Shown piece by piece: positions 1-10,745 of a stretch of DNA of 64,000 bases. The first letter of the stretch is position 1. The number at the start of each line of letters is the position of its first letter. Source of the DNA: Ditylenchus dipsaci (taxonomy: Eukaryota > Nematoda > Chromadorea > Rhabditida > Anguinidae). The translations under genes were made by a program, and so were the position numbers. The stretch is taken from assembly GCA_004194705.1 (NCBI GenBank), contig SADC01001285.1, positions 682,001-746,000 of the forward strand, in the 5' to 3' direction. The notes under the pieces were generated by a model. That model saw only the letters and a program-made list of their open reading frames with translations, made no database searches and had not been told where the DNA came from.

Positions 1-709
1 TTTTGATCCATGGAACCTTAAAATAGAGCTCATCAATACGTACAATATCAATTAAAAACACCTTCGTCGACTCTTTCAGCAATCTCGGCCACCATTTGGG
101 TTCTTCTTTTGGGATGACAAGCTGTGAAAAAATGTAATTAAACATGTTTAACTAATTGGCAAATGAAAGGACACAACCAAACTAAACAGATGGATTTGTT
201 CAACATACCTCAATTCGACGATCAGTACTCTTCTGACGGATATTAGAGCCTAAATTAGTGTTCAACCGTATGAATAAGATTATTGCCAAGTTTAGCGCTT
301 AGCTGATACTTTTACGCTAAGCAGTATACAGTCAAACCTCGATAAGCCGGCACCCCTAGGGACCGACCTCAGGGTGCCGGTTTATCAAGGGTGCGGTTTA
401 TCGGGGTGCCGGTTTATCGAGGTTTGACTGTAGTATGAAAAAATTCGAAGTCCAATTGCTTGTAAAACTCTCTATAATACAAAGAAACCATTCAGAACAT
501 CATGAAGCATTACAACGAAGCGAAAGCCATACCCTTTAGCTTGGAGAAAAACTGGAAAACAGCTTCGTATTCCTCAGACTCTTTCTTGCCTTTGAATTGG
601 AAAAATCTCCCTCGACAACCATTGAATCGACGCTCATGAGCTCTGACTCTATGGTCAAAAAAATCTCAGAAGTACTTTGAGCCCACAAAATGATAGGATG
701 CTTCACCAT
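1..709 (-). CDS. PTGES3: p23/Sba1-type HSP90 co-chaperone, 3' end outside window
   Basis: Coding exons on the minus strand are 533..709, 209..249, 62..121 and 1..16, with GT...AG introns and matching phases. The product starts MVKHPIILWAQS, continues LTIESEL, FQFKGKKESEEYEAVFQFF, and RRIEL...EEPKWWPRLLKESTK|VPWIK. This is the CS domain of p23, whose WWPRL segment and hydrophobic strand pattern are diagnostic. p23 binds the ATP-bound HSP90 dimer and stabilises client complexes in the cytosol. The acidic C-terminal tail lies left of the window. ATTTAG ends 5 nt before the ATG, a possible trans-splice site. The frame shifts by one at the T5 run (plus 601-605); one more T would give VEGDFFQFKG, so I read it as a base error. 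Intron 1 (250-532) carries a Tigger-like MITE. From memory the product is closest to Caenorhabditis DAF-41. Confidence 0.88.
329..430. mobile_element. Tigger/pogo-like MITE (TA-CAGTCRA class)
   Basis: A 102-bp palindromic element flanked by TA on both sides. Termini are CAGTCAAACC and GGTTTGACTG. The arm word is CTCGATAAGCCGGCACC, with a GGGACCGACCT core between the arms; the right arm is repeated with variation. TA duplication plus CAGTYRA termini fit the pogo/Tigger branch of Tc1/mariner. It sits in p23 intron 1. Confidence 0.8.
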
Positions 710-967
710 AATTGCTAAATCAGGCTTAAATGTAGAATACCCAAAGATTTAAAATACGTAGGGGCCACGCAGAGTGCTTGGGTGGAAGAGGTAACCTCAT
801 ATTCGTGTTTCTCGACCCCAATTTCATAAGACGGCCGCGTGTTTTTTCAATCCTGTGAAAAAAATTCGAACCACCGCGAACCACCATGGTTTTTCTTTGA
901 CTGATTTAATTGAAATTTTCTGACTTTTTTTTACAAGTCACACGTTTTATATACAAAATGGACTGCC

Positions 968-1221
968 ATACGACCGGATACACATTATGACCGGATACAA
1001 CGACTGGATACTGTTTTTCTGTAAAATTTTAAAAAAGTATGTTTTAAACCACACGTTTAAGTCCGTCCTAACCTGCGCTAGCCTACCCGAGCCTAAGGGC
1101 TAAGCCTGAAGCCTAAGTGGTTTAAAAAATCGAAAAGGTTAAATCAACAGGGGGGACCAAGGCAAAATTTGACTCTGTATCCGGTCGTTGTATCCGGTCA
1201 TAATGTGTATCCGGTTGTATG
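968..1221. repeat. Foldback repeat, CCGGATACA words
   Basis: Left arm 968-1011 and right arm 1177-1221 are near-perfect reverse complements, each holding three variants of the word GACCGGATACA. The 165-bp loop contains a GGGGACCAAGGCAAAA motif that recurs elsewhere in the window. No target duplication was identified and no coding sequence was seen. Confidence 0.7.
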
Positions 1222-1353
1222 TACACCACAAAAATGTAGCTAAGACTCTGGGCTTTCATTTGAGCTACCAAATAGAGAAAAGTTAGTATAAAGCTAAAAT
1301 TTAAAAAATATTTAAGGATGTCCAATTTCATGCACTCCCACCCATTGGTGTCA

Positions 1354-1533
1354 CCGAAATTTCGTTATTGTTTTGGAACTGACGTTTTTTGTAATATTGA
1401 TTCATATGATCATTTACACCCTTATATTGAAAATGTAGCCCTGCTTCTTAGCGTCACTCTCAGTATATTCTTGTAAATGATCATGTGAATAAAAATTGCA
1501 AATAACGTCAGTGCCAGAATAATACCGAAATCC
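1354..1533. repeat. Foldback repeat
   Basis: ATTTCGTTATT...CTGACGTT at the left is mirrored by AACGTCAGTG...AATACCGAAAT at the right, and ATGATCATTTAC by GTAAATGATCAT inside. It is an imperfect palindrome of about 180 bp without coding potential. Confidence 0.6.
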
Positions 1534-2139
1534 TACCCCTCTAAAATACGCTATCCTTCCTCAGTCAAACCTTCGCTAGCTACCCAACTTTTTCGCAGAG
1601 ATTTTGGTGTGAAAACATCCTTATCTGATTCCTCGTAAAATTCTGGCTATAAAAGTCACCAAACGCTTAGAGAAATAAATAAAATTGGTTGAGCGTAATA
1701 CGCATCCTTTCGGCAGATTTCCGTTGATTTTGATGGTCATTTGCTTGAAATCCCAAATTAGGGCATTTTCTGACGGCAAAACAGTGCTGAAAATGGTTGA
1801 GATTCATTTTTCGATAGTTTTTGGTCTAAAAGTTGGTAAACTTACTAAAACGACAAAAGGGCATGCACATTGAACATGTGTCCTTATAGGCGATGCGTAT
1901 AGGAAGTTCCCCCCTCCTTTAAAGATGCTTGAGAGTTAGAGATGCGCGCACTCACTTACCTTAGATATATGATTCCGAGAAGTTCTCTTGATAAAAAATG
2001 CATATAGAGTCTCTTTCTGCCACGGCCAGTTGAAGTATATGGCAAGACAGTCGAAGAACACAAACATTTACTCTTATAAGGTTCTGCCATAAAGTGGGCC
2101 CTTATTACTCCCTTTTCTCCCAATACAGCCATTATTCTA
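1534..2139. other. Intergenic, no gene seen
   Basis: No credible exon was found. The stretch near 1925-2010 (gagagttagagatgcgcgca...) is a copy of one arm of a repeat seen again at 36.8, 49.5, 54.7 and 57.0 kb. A separate segment just upstream (786-860) is the inverted partner of 4300-4380, so 0.8-4.4 kb may once have been a single large foldback. Confidence 0.45.
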
Positions 2140-2563
2140 GGGTTGTCGAACGTTCGAAATTTTCGAACGTTCGATTCGACGAACATTCGAAGTTTGAAAT
2201 TTTCGAACGTTCGGTTCAAAGTTCGAGTTTGAAGTTTTCGAACGAACGTTCGGTTCAAAGTTCGAATTCGAAATTTTTCGGACGTTCGATTCGAAAATTT
2301 TGTCTTTTTTCGAGTTTGAACTTCAAAACGAGCCCAACTCTTTTTTGATGCCTTTTTTATGATGCTGCGCATGTTTTGGTCAAATCTTTTACGTGTTTCT
2401 AAGTTTTTACTGAAAGTATTTGGCACGAAATTTGATATATTTCGAATCGAACGTTCGGTTCAAAGTTCGGGTTCAAAAATTTTCAAACGAACGTTCGGTT
2501 CGAAGTTCGAGTTCGAAAATTTTCGAACGAACGTTCGGCTCGAAGTCGAACGTTCGAAAAAAT

Positions 2564-3712
2564 GGGCAGGAGTAAGATGCGGCAAATCACATTGCGACAA
2601 ATCAAATTGCGGCAAAATCAGATTGCGGCAAATCAGATTGCGACAATTCAAATTGCGGCAAAATGAAATTCCGACAATTCAAATTGCGACAATTCAAATT
2701 GCGGCAAAATCAAATTGCGACAATTCAAATTGCGGCAAAATCAAATTGCGACAATTCAAATTGCGGCAAAATCAAATTGCGGCAAATCATATTGCGACAA
2801 TTTAAATTGCGGTAATCAAATTCGAAACTTCCAAGTAGGCTTGGGCTCCGGATCGGAATCCGGCCGGAATCCGGTTTCGGATTCCGGTTTTTTATTGGAA
2901 ATCCGATCCGGAATCCGGCCGACCCAAAGCTCAAAATCCGTAATCCGGCCGGTTCACAGCAGAAAAAGGATTTCCGATAAAAAACCGGAATCCGAAACCG
3001 GATTCCGGCCGGATTCCGATCCGGAGACCAAGCCTATAGAAAACCAATGTGCATTTCACTGATTAAAAAAATCCGGAATCCGGTACCGGATCCGGTTTTT
3101 TAGACCGCCGGATTCCGTTATCCGGTTTTTTTCGAAAATCCGATCCGGTATCCGGCCGGACCCCTAGAGCCCAAGCATACTTCCAAGTAATGCTTAATCT
3201 GCCACCACTATGTGGTCTCAACAAGCTGCCGTCTAAACAGGCTTGTTTGTGAGATGAGATTTTGCTAGAAACCAAAAAATTGACTAGCTGTACAAAATCA
3301 GCAAATAATCAAACAGCATAATGTGCTGTTTGACAGCAAAAGTGTCGAATCTTGACCAGCACCATAATTGCTCTACTAAATCTACTAAATTCAACATTAG
3401 AACATAGCTAACCATGTATACAACACCTAAAATAACGATCAACCCAAATAGCAGCCAATGTGACCCTCCCACTTATGCCGCAATTTGATTTTGCCGCAAT
3501 TTGAATTGTCGCAATTTGATTTTGCCGCAATTTGAATTGTCGCAATTTGATTTTGCCGCAATTTGAATTGTCGCAATTTGATTTTGCCGCAATTTCATTT
3601 TGCCGCAATTTGAATTGTCGCAATTTGAATTGTCGCAATCTGATTTGCCGCAATCTGATTTTGCCGCAATTTGATTTGTCGCAATGTGATTTGCCGCATC
3701 TTACTCCTGCCC
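2564..3712. mobile_element. Nested hAT-like foldback, GGGCAGGAGTAAG termini
   Basis: Perfect termini GGGCAGGAGTAAGATGCGGC and their complement are flanked on both sides by the 8-bp direct repeat GAAAAAAT (2556-2563 and 3713-3720). Both arms are tandem arrays of a word pair of the type TTGCGACAATTCAAA / TTGCGGCAAAATCAAA (about 2575-2820 and 3475-3705). The 8-bp duplication points to hAT-type insertion. No transposase is present. Open frames here are translations of the repeat. Confidence 0.75.
2836..3179. mobile_element. Innermost hAT-like MITE, TAGGCTTGGGC termini
   Basis: TAGGCTTGGGCTC at the left matches the complement of the right end (GAGCCCAAGCATA), with one mismatch in the terminal bases. 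Flanking 8-bp direct repeats CTTCCAAG lie at 2828-2835 and 3180-3187. The interior is an array of CCGGATTCCGG-like palindromic words. It is the third level of nesting in this block. Confidence 0.78.
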
Positions 3713-3822
3713 GAAAAAATCTCGAACATTTCGAACAATGTTCGAAATCGAACAATCGATTCGACAACCCTACCTCATTCCCTTACGAGTTCAAAAGGCG
3801 CGAATTTGAAATTTACAAATTT

Positions 3823-4260
3823 TGGCTAAAGTATGGTATACCACATGTTCCCAAAACTGGGGTTTGACCACATATTCGAACGTTTCAGGTCGTAATTAGT
3901 ACGAAAAACATGTTTTCCGGTGGCGGAAAGACATCTGGAGCAAAAATTTTTTTTTTGAAAAGTGTTCAAAATCTACATTTTTTGACCAAAAATGCCAGTG
4001 CCTGCCGAAGGCAGGCAGGTGTGTATAAAGGGTCAGCCTTGGCCCCTAAACGCTAATGCGAGCACTGAATTGTTCGGGAACCCTTAAAAGGAACCCTTAA
4101 AGCCGTGGTTTTGGTCGATTTCGGTCAAATTTTTTTTGCACATGTCTTTCCGCCACCGGAAAACATGTTTTTTCGTACTAATTACGACCTGAAACGTTCG
4201 AATTAGGGGTCAAAACTTACTTTTGGGAACATGTGGTATACCATAATCCTGCCCAAATTT
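3823..4260. repeat. Long foldback
   Basis: The left arm (tatggtataccacatgttcc... then ggtcgtaattagtacg...tttccggtggcgg) is repeated in inverse order near 4140-4250, ending in accatgtggtataccat-type sequence. The arms are about 130 bp and highly similar. The loop is AT-rich and no ORF is convincing. Confidence 0.7.
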
Positions 4261-4569
4261 TGACAAGAAAAGCATGATACTATAGAAGAATTTTCTCTCT
4301 CATAATCGAAAAACACGCGGCTTTCTCATGGAATCGGGGTTGAGGAACACGAATATGAGGCTACCCCCTTCATCTGAGGATTCTGCAGGGGGGGGGTGGT
4401 ACTATACTGGAACCTTCAATTAGATTACATAGCAGGTAAATTTTGGACGGTTTTTAATCACACATTTCGTTAATGAGCATGACAGAACTTTCGATATTAT
4501 TTTTCACATGAATAAAAAATTCAACAGGCATGCTTGAGCCAAAAAACACACAGGATTTGGATTTTTTAA

Positions 4570-4763
4570 AGGACCACACTTGTGTTGATGAACATGAGAA
4601 TTTGACAATTTCAAATGGGCGCGGCACACTTCTCTTTCATCTCTCATTGTACTATTTTTGAGTCGCTCGAAATATCTCCAAAGAGTAGAGGCGAGACGAA
4701 AGAGAAGTGTCCGCGAGCATTTGAATTTGCCTGATTCTCATTTGCATCAACAAGTATGGTCCT
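4570..4763. mobile_element. TTAA-class MITE (AGGACCA termini)
   Basis: AGGACCACACTTGTG...CAAGTATGGTCCT is flanked by TTAA on both sides (4566-4569 and 4764-4767). Inverted arms of about 90 bp surround a short core. TTAA duplication is typical of piggyBac and Kolobok superfamilies; the AGG start suggests Kolobok, but no transposase is present to decide. Confidence 0.7.
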
Positions 4764-4814
4764 TTAAAAAAATGAAATACCCGATTAGATAAAACTGGGT
4801 TTCTAAGACAACTA

Positions 4815-5077
4815 CCGTATTCACTCTATTAACTCCCCATGGGGAGTTATTTTTCAACCCCTGAAAAATCGGAAAATTTGTTGTCGATTTTGAGATTTTC
4901 GGGTGCTCAACAACAGTTGGAAAACTAGAATTAGTTAATCAAGTAATAACCAAGAAAACGCAAAAAAACAGATTTGCGAAATGTTTGCTTTGGGCTGAGA
5001 TACGGGGTCCGTAGGGTGGGGTCTTATTAGAGGGTGGCGAGTTATCAGAGGGTGGGGAGTTAATAGAGTGAGTACGG
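4815..5077. mobile_element. TA-CCGTA class MITE
   Basis: CCGTATTCACTCTATTAAC...GAGTTAATAGAGTGAGTACGG is flanked by TA. The word TCTATTAACTCCCC is used several times in the arms. A related copy lies at 17688-17969. The superfamily is not recognised from the termini alone. Confidence 0.75.
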
Positions 5078-5332
5078 TATACCTAAAAGTTAATTCTAGG
5101 CCTTGGTTTGTTAATTTTTTGTCCTTTTCAGTCCCCGTCAGAAAATCCTGTGTAAGCTACGAAGGAGTATTACCAAAAACACATTTGAGTCAAATAGCTG
5201 AAAGACACAGGTGCCGTGATAGCACAATGTCTGCACTCAAATCACGATCAATTTTCAATTCTTTATCAGAGCAAACAGAATGTAACGTGTTGACGGCACG
5301 ACAGAAGTTCATGAAATATTTCCACAACATAT

Positions 5333-6343
5333 TCAGAGAGCTGCGATTGCATCGTGAACTTGCTGACGAGTCAAACGACGGAACCCATTAGCATCGCAGA
5401 CAGCCACTTCCACATTGTCTTCTGTCATTCCCACGTCAAAAGACTCGCGCAGAGTCAGAAGAGCTGTATGAATTCCGTCATCCAATTCCAAAGTTTCGTT
5501 GAATCGCTTTTCCAGGAAAGTCTTAGCATTGACGTCATTTTTGCCAATAGCAGTAGCCTTCCAAGCAAAATAGGCTCCCTGAATAAAACATAATCAGCAT
5601 TAAATAATTTAATCCACGCTAATGTACGACAATCTTTAAACTGACCGAAGGATCTGCTTGAAACAAAAGCTGAAAGACAGCATAAGAATAGGAAGAGTAT
5701 AACTTATTTGCACAATTTTTACTTACCGGTTTCTTAGAATCAGCCTCCCAACCAGCGATAAGCAATGAAACACCAAAAGGACGAACTCCACTAAAATACT
5801 ACCCTAATTCTCATCTTTACATAAGCTAAACTTACCCAGATTGAGTATACTCCTGCATGACTGCGGCCAGTTTAGTCACAAGCTGAGTGATTGTGATTTC
5901 TTCACCAAAAGCCAGTTCATACTCAATGGCAATCTTACGCGCTTTTCTGATCAAAACTCTAAAGATAAGACAATTAGTTGAATTTCGACACTGCACATAG
6001 TATTATTTGACCTGTAGTCGGGCCCCATACCGCTGTAAACGCATCCTATGTGCACAGAAATATTCTCAATCTTAATGTCGTCCTCATGCAGAATAGAACT
6101 CTTGTTTTCGGTCGCAAGGACGACGCCATTCAAGGCTAAACACAAAATTTTCTAACTAAAACAACAATGTAAAGATACCACGCAATCCGACTGAAGGCTG
6201 TCCATTTTTCACGGCATTCAGTGCATATTCAATTTGCATGAGCTTCCCCGACGGACTATATTGCAAAAACATTGTTAACTGCATTTATAAAAAGAATGAT
6301 ACCTGAAAGTAGTCAAACTGAATCCATAATGAGAATCGCCCAT
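5333..6343 (-). CDS. PSMA2: 20S proteasome subunit alpha-2
   Basis: Seven exons (6303..6343, 6179..6255, 6012..6135, 5836..5958, 5727..5790, 5646..5669, 5333..5578) join to 699 nt, a 232-residue protein matching the usual length of about 231-234. It opens [19 protein letters not shown], the N-terminal gate segment of alpha subunits, with [10 protein letters not shown] following. Later hallmarks are [40 protein letters not shown] and [18 protein letters not shown]. Alpha-2 forms part of the outer ring of the 20S core and gates substrate entry; alpha subunits are not catalytic. All introns are 43-67 nt with GT...AG ends. One exon is only 24 nt (LLFQADPS). No frame break was found, unlike most other genes here. 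Confidence 0.96.
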
Positions 6344-6488
6344 CTTTAATCACTTATGAAAGCTTCGTAACTTGTTTCTAAAAACAGTAAATAAATTTTT
6401 GACGACCATTTTTTATTCTCGTATTAGGAAAAACTTCTACGGCAATACAGGGTGTCCCAAGATTTCTAGCCACTTTTAAACTGCCATA

Positions 6489-6750
6489 CCGTATATTCTC
6501 GATTAGAAGGCCCCTCTCTAATAGAAGGCCCCTCTCTAATAGAAGGCCCCCTTGAGGACCTATATATCAGCCTAGAAAAAGAAATTCGCAAATCTGTTTT
6601 TCGCGTTTTCTTAGTTAACACGAGCTTACCTGATTCCACTTTTAAAATTTTGGTTGAGCACGCAAAAATCTCAAAATCGACCCAAATTTTTTCCGACTTT
6701 TTTAGGGTTGAAAAATAGAAGGCCCGGGCCTTCTAATAGAGAATATACGG
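6489..6750. mobile_element. TA-CCGTA class MITE
   Basis: CCGTATATTCTCGATTAGAAGGCCCC...GGCCTTCTAATAGAGAATATACGG is flanked by TA. The arm word here is TAGAAGGCCC, used three times at the left, and the right arm carries its complement. It lies about 150 bp upstream of the PSMA2 start codon. Confidence 0.78.
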
Positions 6751-7142
6751 TAACTTTTTTTCTAGAGCGAATTTGAAAATTCTTCGAACGCAGATTGACT
6801 CAGCTCGTTTTAACAATTTGTTTGGTTAATAATGTGCAAAACACGATTTTCGCTCAGAATCCCTGTGGTTCGGGCTTCACCCATCACGAGGCCATTCCCA
6901 GAGCATGACCAAAACTTGAGGGAGGACCAAGCAAAAATCGCGTTTTTCACATTATACACTGAAAAATTATAGTCAATCTAACTCGAATTTCTAATTTTTG
7001 AAGATCCATTTATACACTGCCCTATCATAAATCAACAGAGTTTCATGCGGAACAAATTGTTGCAAGCAGTTGTTAAAGTTGCGTAACAGACTCGCATATC
7101 ACAAATCATGTCACAAAAATCAAACTTTGAAATTTTGGGATA
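6751..7142. repeat. AT-rich foldback between MITEs
   Basis: Segments such as aaaacacgattttcgct and caaaaatcgcgttttt, and attgactcagct and tagtcaatctaa, are approximate inverted partners around a GC-richer centre (6865-6910). No coding exon is visible. Confidence 0.4.
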
Positions 7143-7286
7143 CAGTCGAGTCTCGATTTAACGATCACCCTGGGACCGACCTAGGTGATCGTTAAATCGA
7201 GAGTGATAGTTGAATCGAGGGGTAATTTGACGGAATTTATTATTGAAGGGACCGATCCAGGTGATCGTTAAATCGAGACTCGACTG
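7143..7286. mobile_element. Tigger/pogo-like MITE
   Basis: CAGTCGAGTCTCGATTTAACG...CGAGACTCGACTG is flanked by TA. The arm word is GATCGTTAAATCGAG and a GGGACCGACC/GGGACCGATCC core occurs twice. Length 144 bp. Confidence 0.82.
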
Positions 7287-7369
7287 TAACTTAATCAGAG
7301 GTAACTACTATAAGTATCATGAAACTTTAATTCCAAGTTGACATTTCGAACTACAAGTAAAGCCTTAAG

Positions 7370-7800
7370 GCGCACACACAATGAGGAGGCTGTTTGCGGA
7401 TGCTAAATCCGATTTTTCACATGGAAATGGCCATAACTTTTTTTTTCAATTTTTCAAAAAAATTTCTGTTATGACCATATTGTAGCTAAGATTCAAGGCT
7501 ACCAGATAAGCAATTTTTAAAGTAAGTGTCCCTCAAAAAATTTAGATAAAAATGTACGACTCCGCCCAAGACTCCTGACTAGAATTTGAGTTAGGAGTCT
7601 TGGGCGAAGTCGTACATTGTTATCTCAATTTTTTGACGGACATCTACTTCAAGAAATGCTTATCTGGTAGCCTTGAGTCTTAACTACAAGATGGTAATAA
7701 CAGAATATTTTTTCAAAACTTGAAAAAAAGTTATTGCCATTTCCATATAAAAAATCGGATTAAGCATCCGCAAACAGCCTCCTTATTGTGCGCGCGCCAT
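7370..7800. repeat. 430-bp foldback with about 200-bp arms
   Basis: AAGGCGCACACACAATGAGGAGG at the left is mirrored by the complement of CCTCCTTATTGTGCGCGCGCC at the right, with arms extending to a central palindrome (gtacgactccgcccaagactcc / ggagtcttgggcgaagtcgtac). TTAA lies before the left end and ATTA after the right, so it may belong to the TTAA class. Confidence 0.7.
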
Positions 7801-8103
7801 TAGTTTGGGGAAGAAAGGACGTGGTCATTAGAGTTAATTCGGAACAACTCTAATGTACAAAATTTAAAGCGTCAATTTCTAAAATATCCTTTCTCTTTGC
7901 AAAAAAATCATCAAAAATGTTGTGTTCAAATAAGCACCAGAATGCCAAGCACAAATAGATTTGAACCAGCGTTTTTCGGTGTTTCACCGAAGAACACAGC
8001 AAGTAACGTGTACCTCCCTAGCAAAAAGTCAGATTTTTGACCAAAAATTTTTTTCAGTAAATTGAATTTCTATGTAAAAAAGTGTCAGAAAACAACAATT
8101 TTA

Positions 8104-9241
8104 CAGGGTGTAGCAAGTATTTTTGGCTTTTTAAAATGGCTGTATTTTTAAAATTTCATAAACACATCAACCAGATCTTTTTTTTATCAGATAGAGGAAG
8201 ACGGGAGTTTTCGTTTCCAAAAATTAAAACATTTGCAAATGTTCCTTCAACACTTCTACCGCCAACAGCGATACAACGGTTCAATCGAAGAGGATATGCT
8301 GCGATACAATTATTGATCATTTCTTGAAAGGCGATCTCAATTCTTCCAATAAGCTCATCCACATCTGCAATTGTCTCCTGGTAGACTCGGCTTTTGATCC
8401 AGCTCCACAAGAAGAAGTCACAATGGCGTGAGATCTGGTGAGTAAGACGGCCATGGCATATTTTGGAGAACCTCTGCCCATCCATCGTTGAGGAAATACT
8501 TCATAGAGGTAAGCACGCACACGAAGAGTCCAGTGAGGAGGTGCACCATCCTTAACAGGGAAATTAATCAACAAGTCAATGACCATTAATCACTACCTGC
8601 ATAAAAATCAACTCATTGAAATTTGGCCACTCTTGCAAATCAGGAACCACTTGTTGTTGAAGAAGATTCAGATAGTTGGCACTGTTGATGTTTTCGTGAA
8701 AGAAACATGGCCCAACGATTCCTTGACGGCCAATCAGAGCGAAGACAGTGACACGTGGCGAGTGGAGCGGAACTTGTTCAAACCAATGCGGATTATTGTC
8801 ATCCCAGTAACGGAAGTTGTGCCTGTTGACGCCTTCATTCAATTGAAAGTGAGCTTCATCACAGAAAACAAGATTGTCCAGGAAGGCCGGATTTGCATTG
8901 ATGATGCATTGCCAGTTGTTATAGAGCAAAGAGAACACGAGCCTGATGATCTCGAGGACGAAGAGCATGGATAAGCGAAAGCTTGTATGGCTTGAATTTT
9001 TTTAACCACACAAATTTAACCACACGAATTCAACCACACAAAAGCCTTTTCTTGAGTACTGAACACCATATCGCACTAAAATCGATATTTTATGAAGAAT
9101 CAGATAGATTAGTAGCACAAATTTAGTATCAAACGAAAACTCCCGTCTTCCTCTATCTGATAAAAAAAGATCTGGTTGATGTATTTATGAAATTTAAAAA
9201 AAAAGCCATTTTAAAAAGCCAAAAATACTTGCTACACCCTG
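8104..9241. mobile_element. Tc1/mariner-like transposon, degenerate
   Basis: Inverted repeats of about 110 bp (8104-8213 and 9132-9241) begin CAGGGTGTAGCAAG and are flanked by TA. Inside, on the minus strand, is a DDE transposase remnant. The element is shorter than autonomous relatives and only about 160 bp precede the recognisable transposase, so the N-terminal DNA-binding region is missing. Confidence 0.88.
8240..8968 (-). pseudogene. Mariner-type DDE transposase remnant
   Basis: Three pieces in order match this transposase family: NPAFLDNLVFCDEAHFQLNE...NFRYWDD (first acidic residue), LHSPRVTVFALI...GIVGPCFF, then DGAPPH (second) and CDFFLWSWIKSRVY (third). An intron of 46 nt with GT...AG ends separates the ATGCAG codons from GATGGTGCA, joining MQ to DGAPPH. 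Downstream the frame must change twice, near 8450 and 8420, to pass through SYSPDLTP to CDFFLW. The catalytic residues themselves are all visible, about 40 residues apart for the last pair. The helix-turn-helix N-terminus is absent, so the copy is inactive. Confidence 0.82.
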
Positions 9242-9269
9242 TATTATTTTTAGCGCAAAAAATTTACTA

Positions 9270-9430
9270 AAAACGAACCACACCCAACTCGTATCAATCC
9301 TAACTCGCATGTCCCAACTCGTCTCAATCCCAACTCGCATGTCCCCACTCGTCTCGAACGATACCCAACTGTCATGATTCCCAACTGTCATGACCCGACT
9401 GTCATGAGTCCAACGGTTATGGTTATATAT
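9270..9430. repeat. CCCAACTCG phrase repeat
   Basis: Degenerate tandem phrases of about 20-25 bp (cccaactcgtctcaatc, cccaactcgcatgtc, cccaactgtcatga) follow the mariner copy. The same phrases occur inverted at 17500-17610 and as terminal arms at 57815-58050, so this is probably one arm of a broken foldback family. Confidence 0.6.
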
Positions 9431-10137
9431 CTCCTCACATATATCTCCCCAGTCTGTATCTCCGAAAATCCCAATCTTCAACATTTATTTAACTTAAAGA
9501 TTAACAAATTCCTCCTCCAAAATTTTGAGCTTACACGTTTAAATTCTGGTGCTAGCAGACATTACTTTTTCTTGAAATAACGGTCATAAAATATTCATTA
9601 TAAGACCAGTAATTCTCAAGTTGGGTAGGACACCACCTGGTACTATACCTAAATGGGAATACACTTTCGGAATCCAAAATTTTGAATATTAGCCATGAGT
9701 AATTCAAATTAAATATACCCTATCCAGAATTGTGTGGAAACCCAGTTCTGGAGTAGTTTCGTAACCCGTAGGGCATTTAGGTGTCCAATGCTCAGGTGGT
9801 TTAGCTTCAAACCTTGAGCCAAAGAGACATTTTTGGCTGAAAAGTAGCCTTTCCAGGGTTAAAAACTATTTTAAGCAGTCACAAATCAAAAGTGTCACGA
9901 AGGACTCGCGGTCCAAATGTGGACTGCGAGTTTTATTTGCACTCTCACTCTCACTCGCACTCTGTCCCCAATGGGACTTTTTATGCTTTGTACTCAGACC
10001 ATTTTATTAAACTGTTCGATTGATCAAAGGTATGCTTCAGACCTGCTTTTACGGATGTTAAGAGCTTTTTTATCGAGTAGAAATATATGAACTCTCTGTC
10101 CAACTTATTTTGATTCATTCTCAGGATACATAAACCA
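9431..10137. other. Intergenic, degenerate repeats
   Basis: No gene was recognised. Positions 9625-9690 resemble 21770-21835 (caccacctggt...aatccaaaat), and 9900-9975 ends in CACTCTCACTCGCACTCTGTCCCCAATGGG-type sequence, the inverted counterpart of the 11.84-12.05 kb repeat. Confidence 0.45.
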
Positions 10138-10600
10138 GCCCGGACCACTTAAAACTATTCCAAGTGAGCCTGAACCACTATAAACCAGCTTGAACACCCC
10201 GAATGGTCCAAAAACACCCGAAACCACCCAAAACCCCTCAAAACCACCTTAAACACCCAAATGGTCCAAAATAACCCGAAACCATCCGAATCCACCCTAA
10301 ATCCCTCAAAATCATCCTAAACGCCCCAAATGGTCTAAAATCACCCGGAATTATTCGAATCCACCCCAAATCACTCAAAACCACCCTAAATAACCAAAAT
10401 GGCCCGATTTTCTGACACCACCCTAAACCACTCAAAACTACCGTGAGCGCCCCAAATAATCATAAACCACACAAAACTACCTCGAGCTACTTAAAAATAC
10501 CCTAAAAGCCAAAATCAATGATCAACTTAGTTGAAAACCACCATGAATACTCTAGACAATTCCGAACACCTGAAACCATCTCTAGATAGTTGTCGAAAAC
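10138..10600. repeat. Degenerate ACCACCC/AAACC tandem array
   Basis: Irregular units of about 10-30 bp such as CCACCCTAAA, ACCCGAAACC and CCCAAATGGTCC are repeated for about 460 bp. Open frames here simply translate the repeat. Confidence 0.75.
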
Positions 10601-10745
10601 TCAGATTACGTACTAAATGCTGGTAAGCAATCAGACACTGACAAACCAACTAACAACTAATCAACAAACCATATTTACGAACCCACTACTTGTTTATTTC
10701 CAGCAAAAATTAACAACAGTAACAACTTAACGACAGGGAGAAGAA

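Larger units (their letters stand above)
2140..3772. mobile_element. Outer hAT-like element with GAACGTTCGAA arrays
   Basis: Termini are TAGGGTTGTCGAACG at the left and ATTCGACAACCCTA at the right, a hAT-style inverted repeat. Long irregular arrays of the palindromic word GAACGTTCGAA fill the left subterminal region (2155-2560), with a shorter set at the right (3721-3765). No clean 8-bp target duplication was found, so the exact boundaries are uncertain. Two further elements are nested inside it. Confidence 0.55.

Noticed and set aside
2564..3712. CRISPR-like array of regularly spaced repeats
   Set aside because: No unique spacers, units are contiguous and inverted across the centre, and the context is eukaryotic.
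2359..3767. Overlapping 115-156 codon frames on both strands
   Set aside because: Repeated translations of GAACGTTCGAA and TTGCGACAATT words with no unique sequence.
8156..8974. Plus-strand genes over the mariner copy
   Set aside because: The minus strand encodes recognisable DDE transposase blocks; plus frames are shadows.
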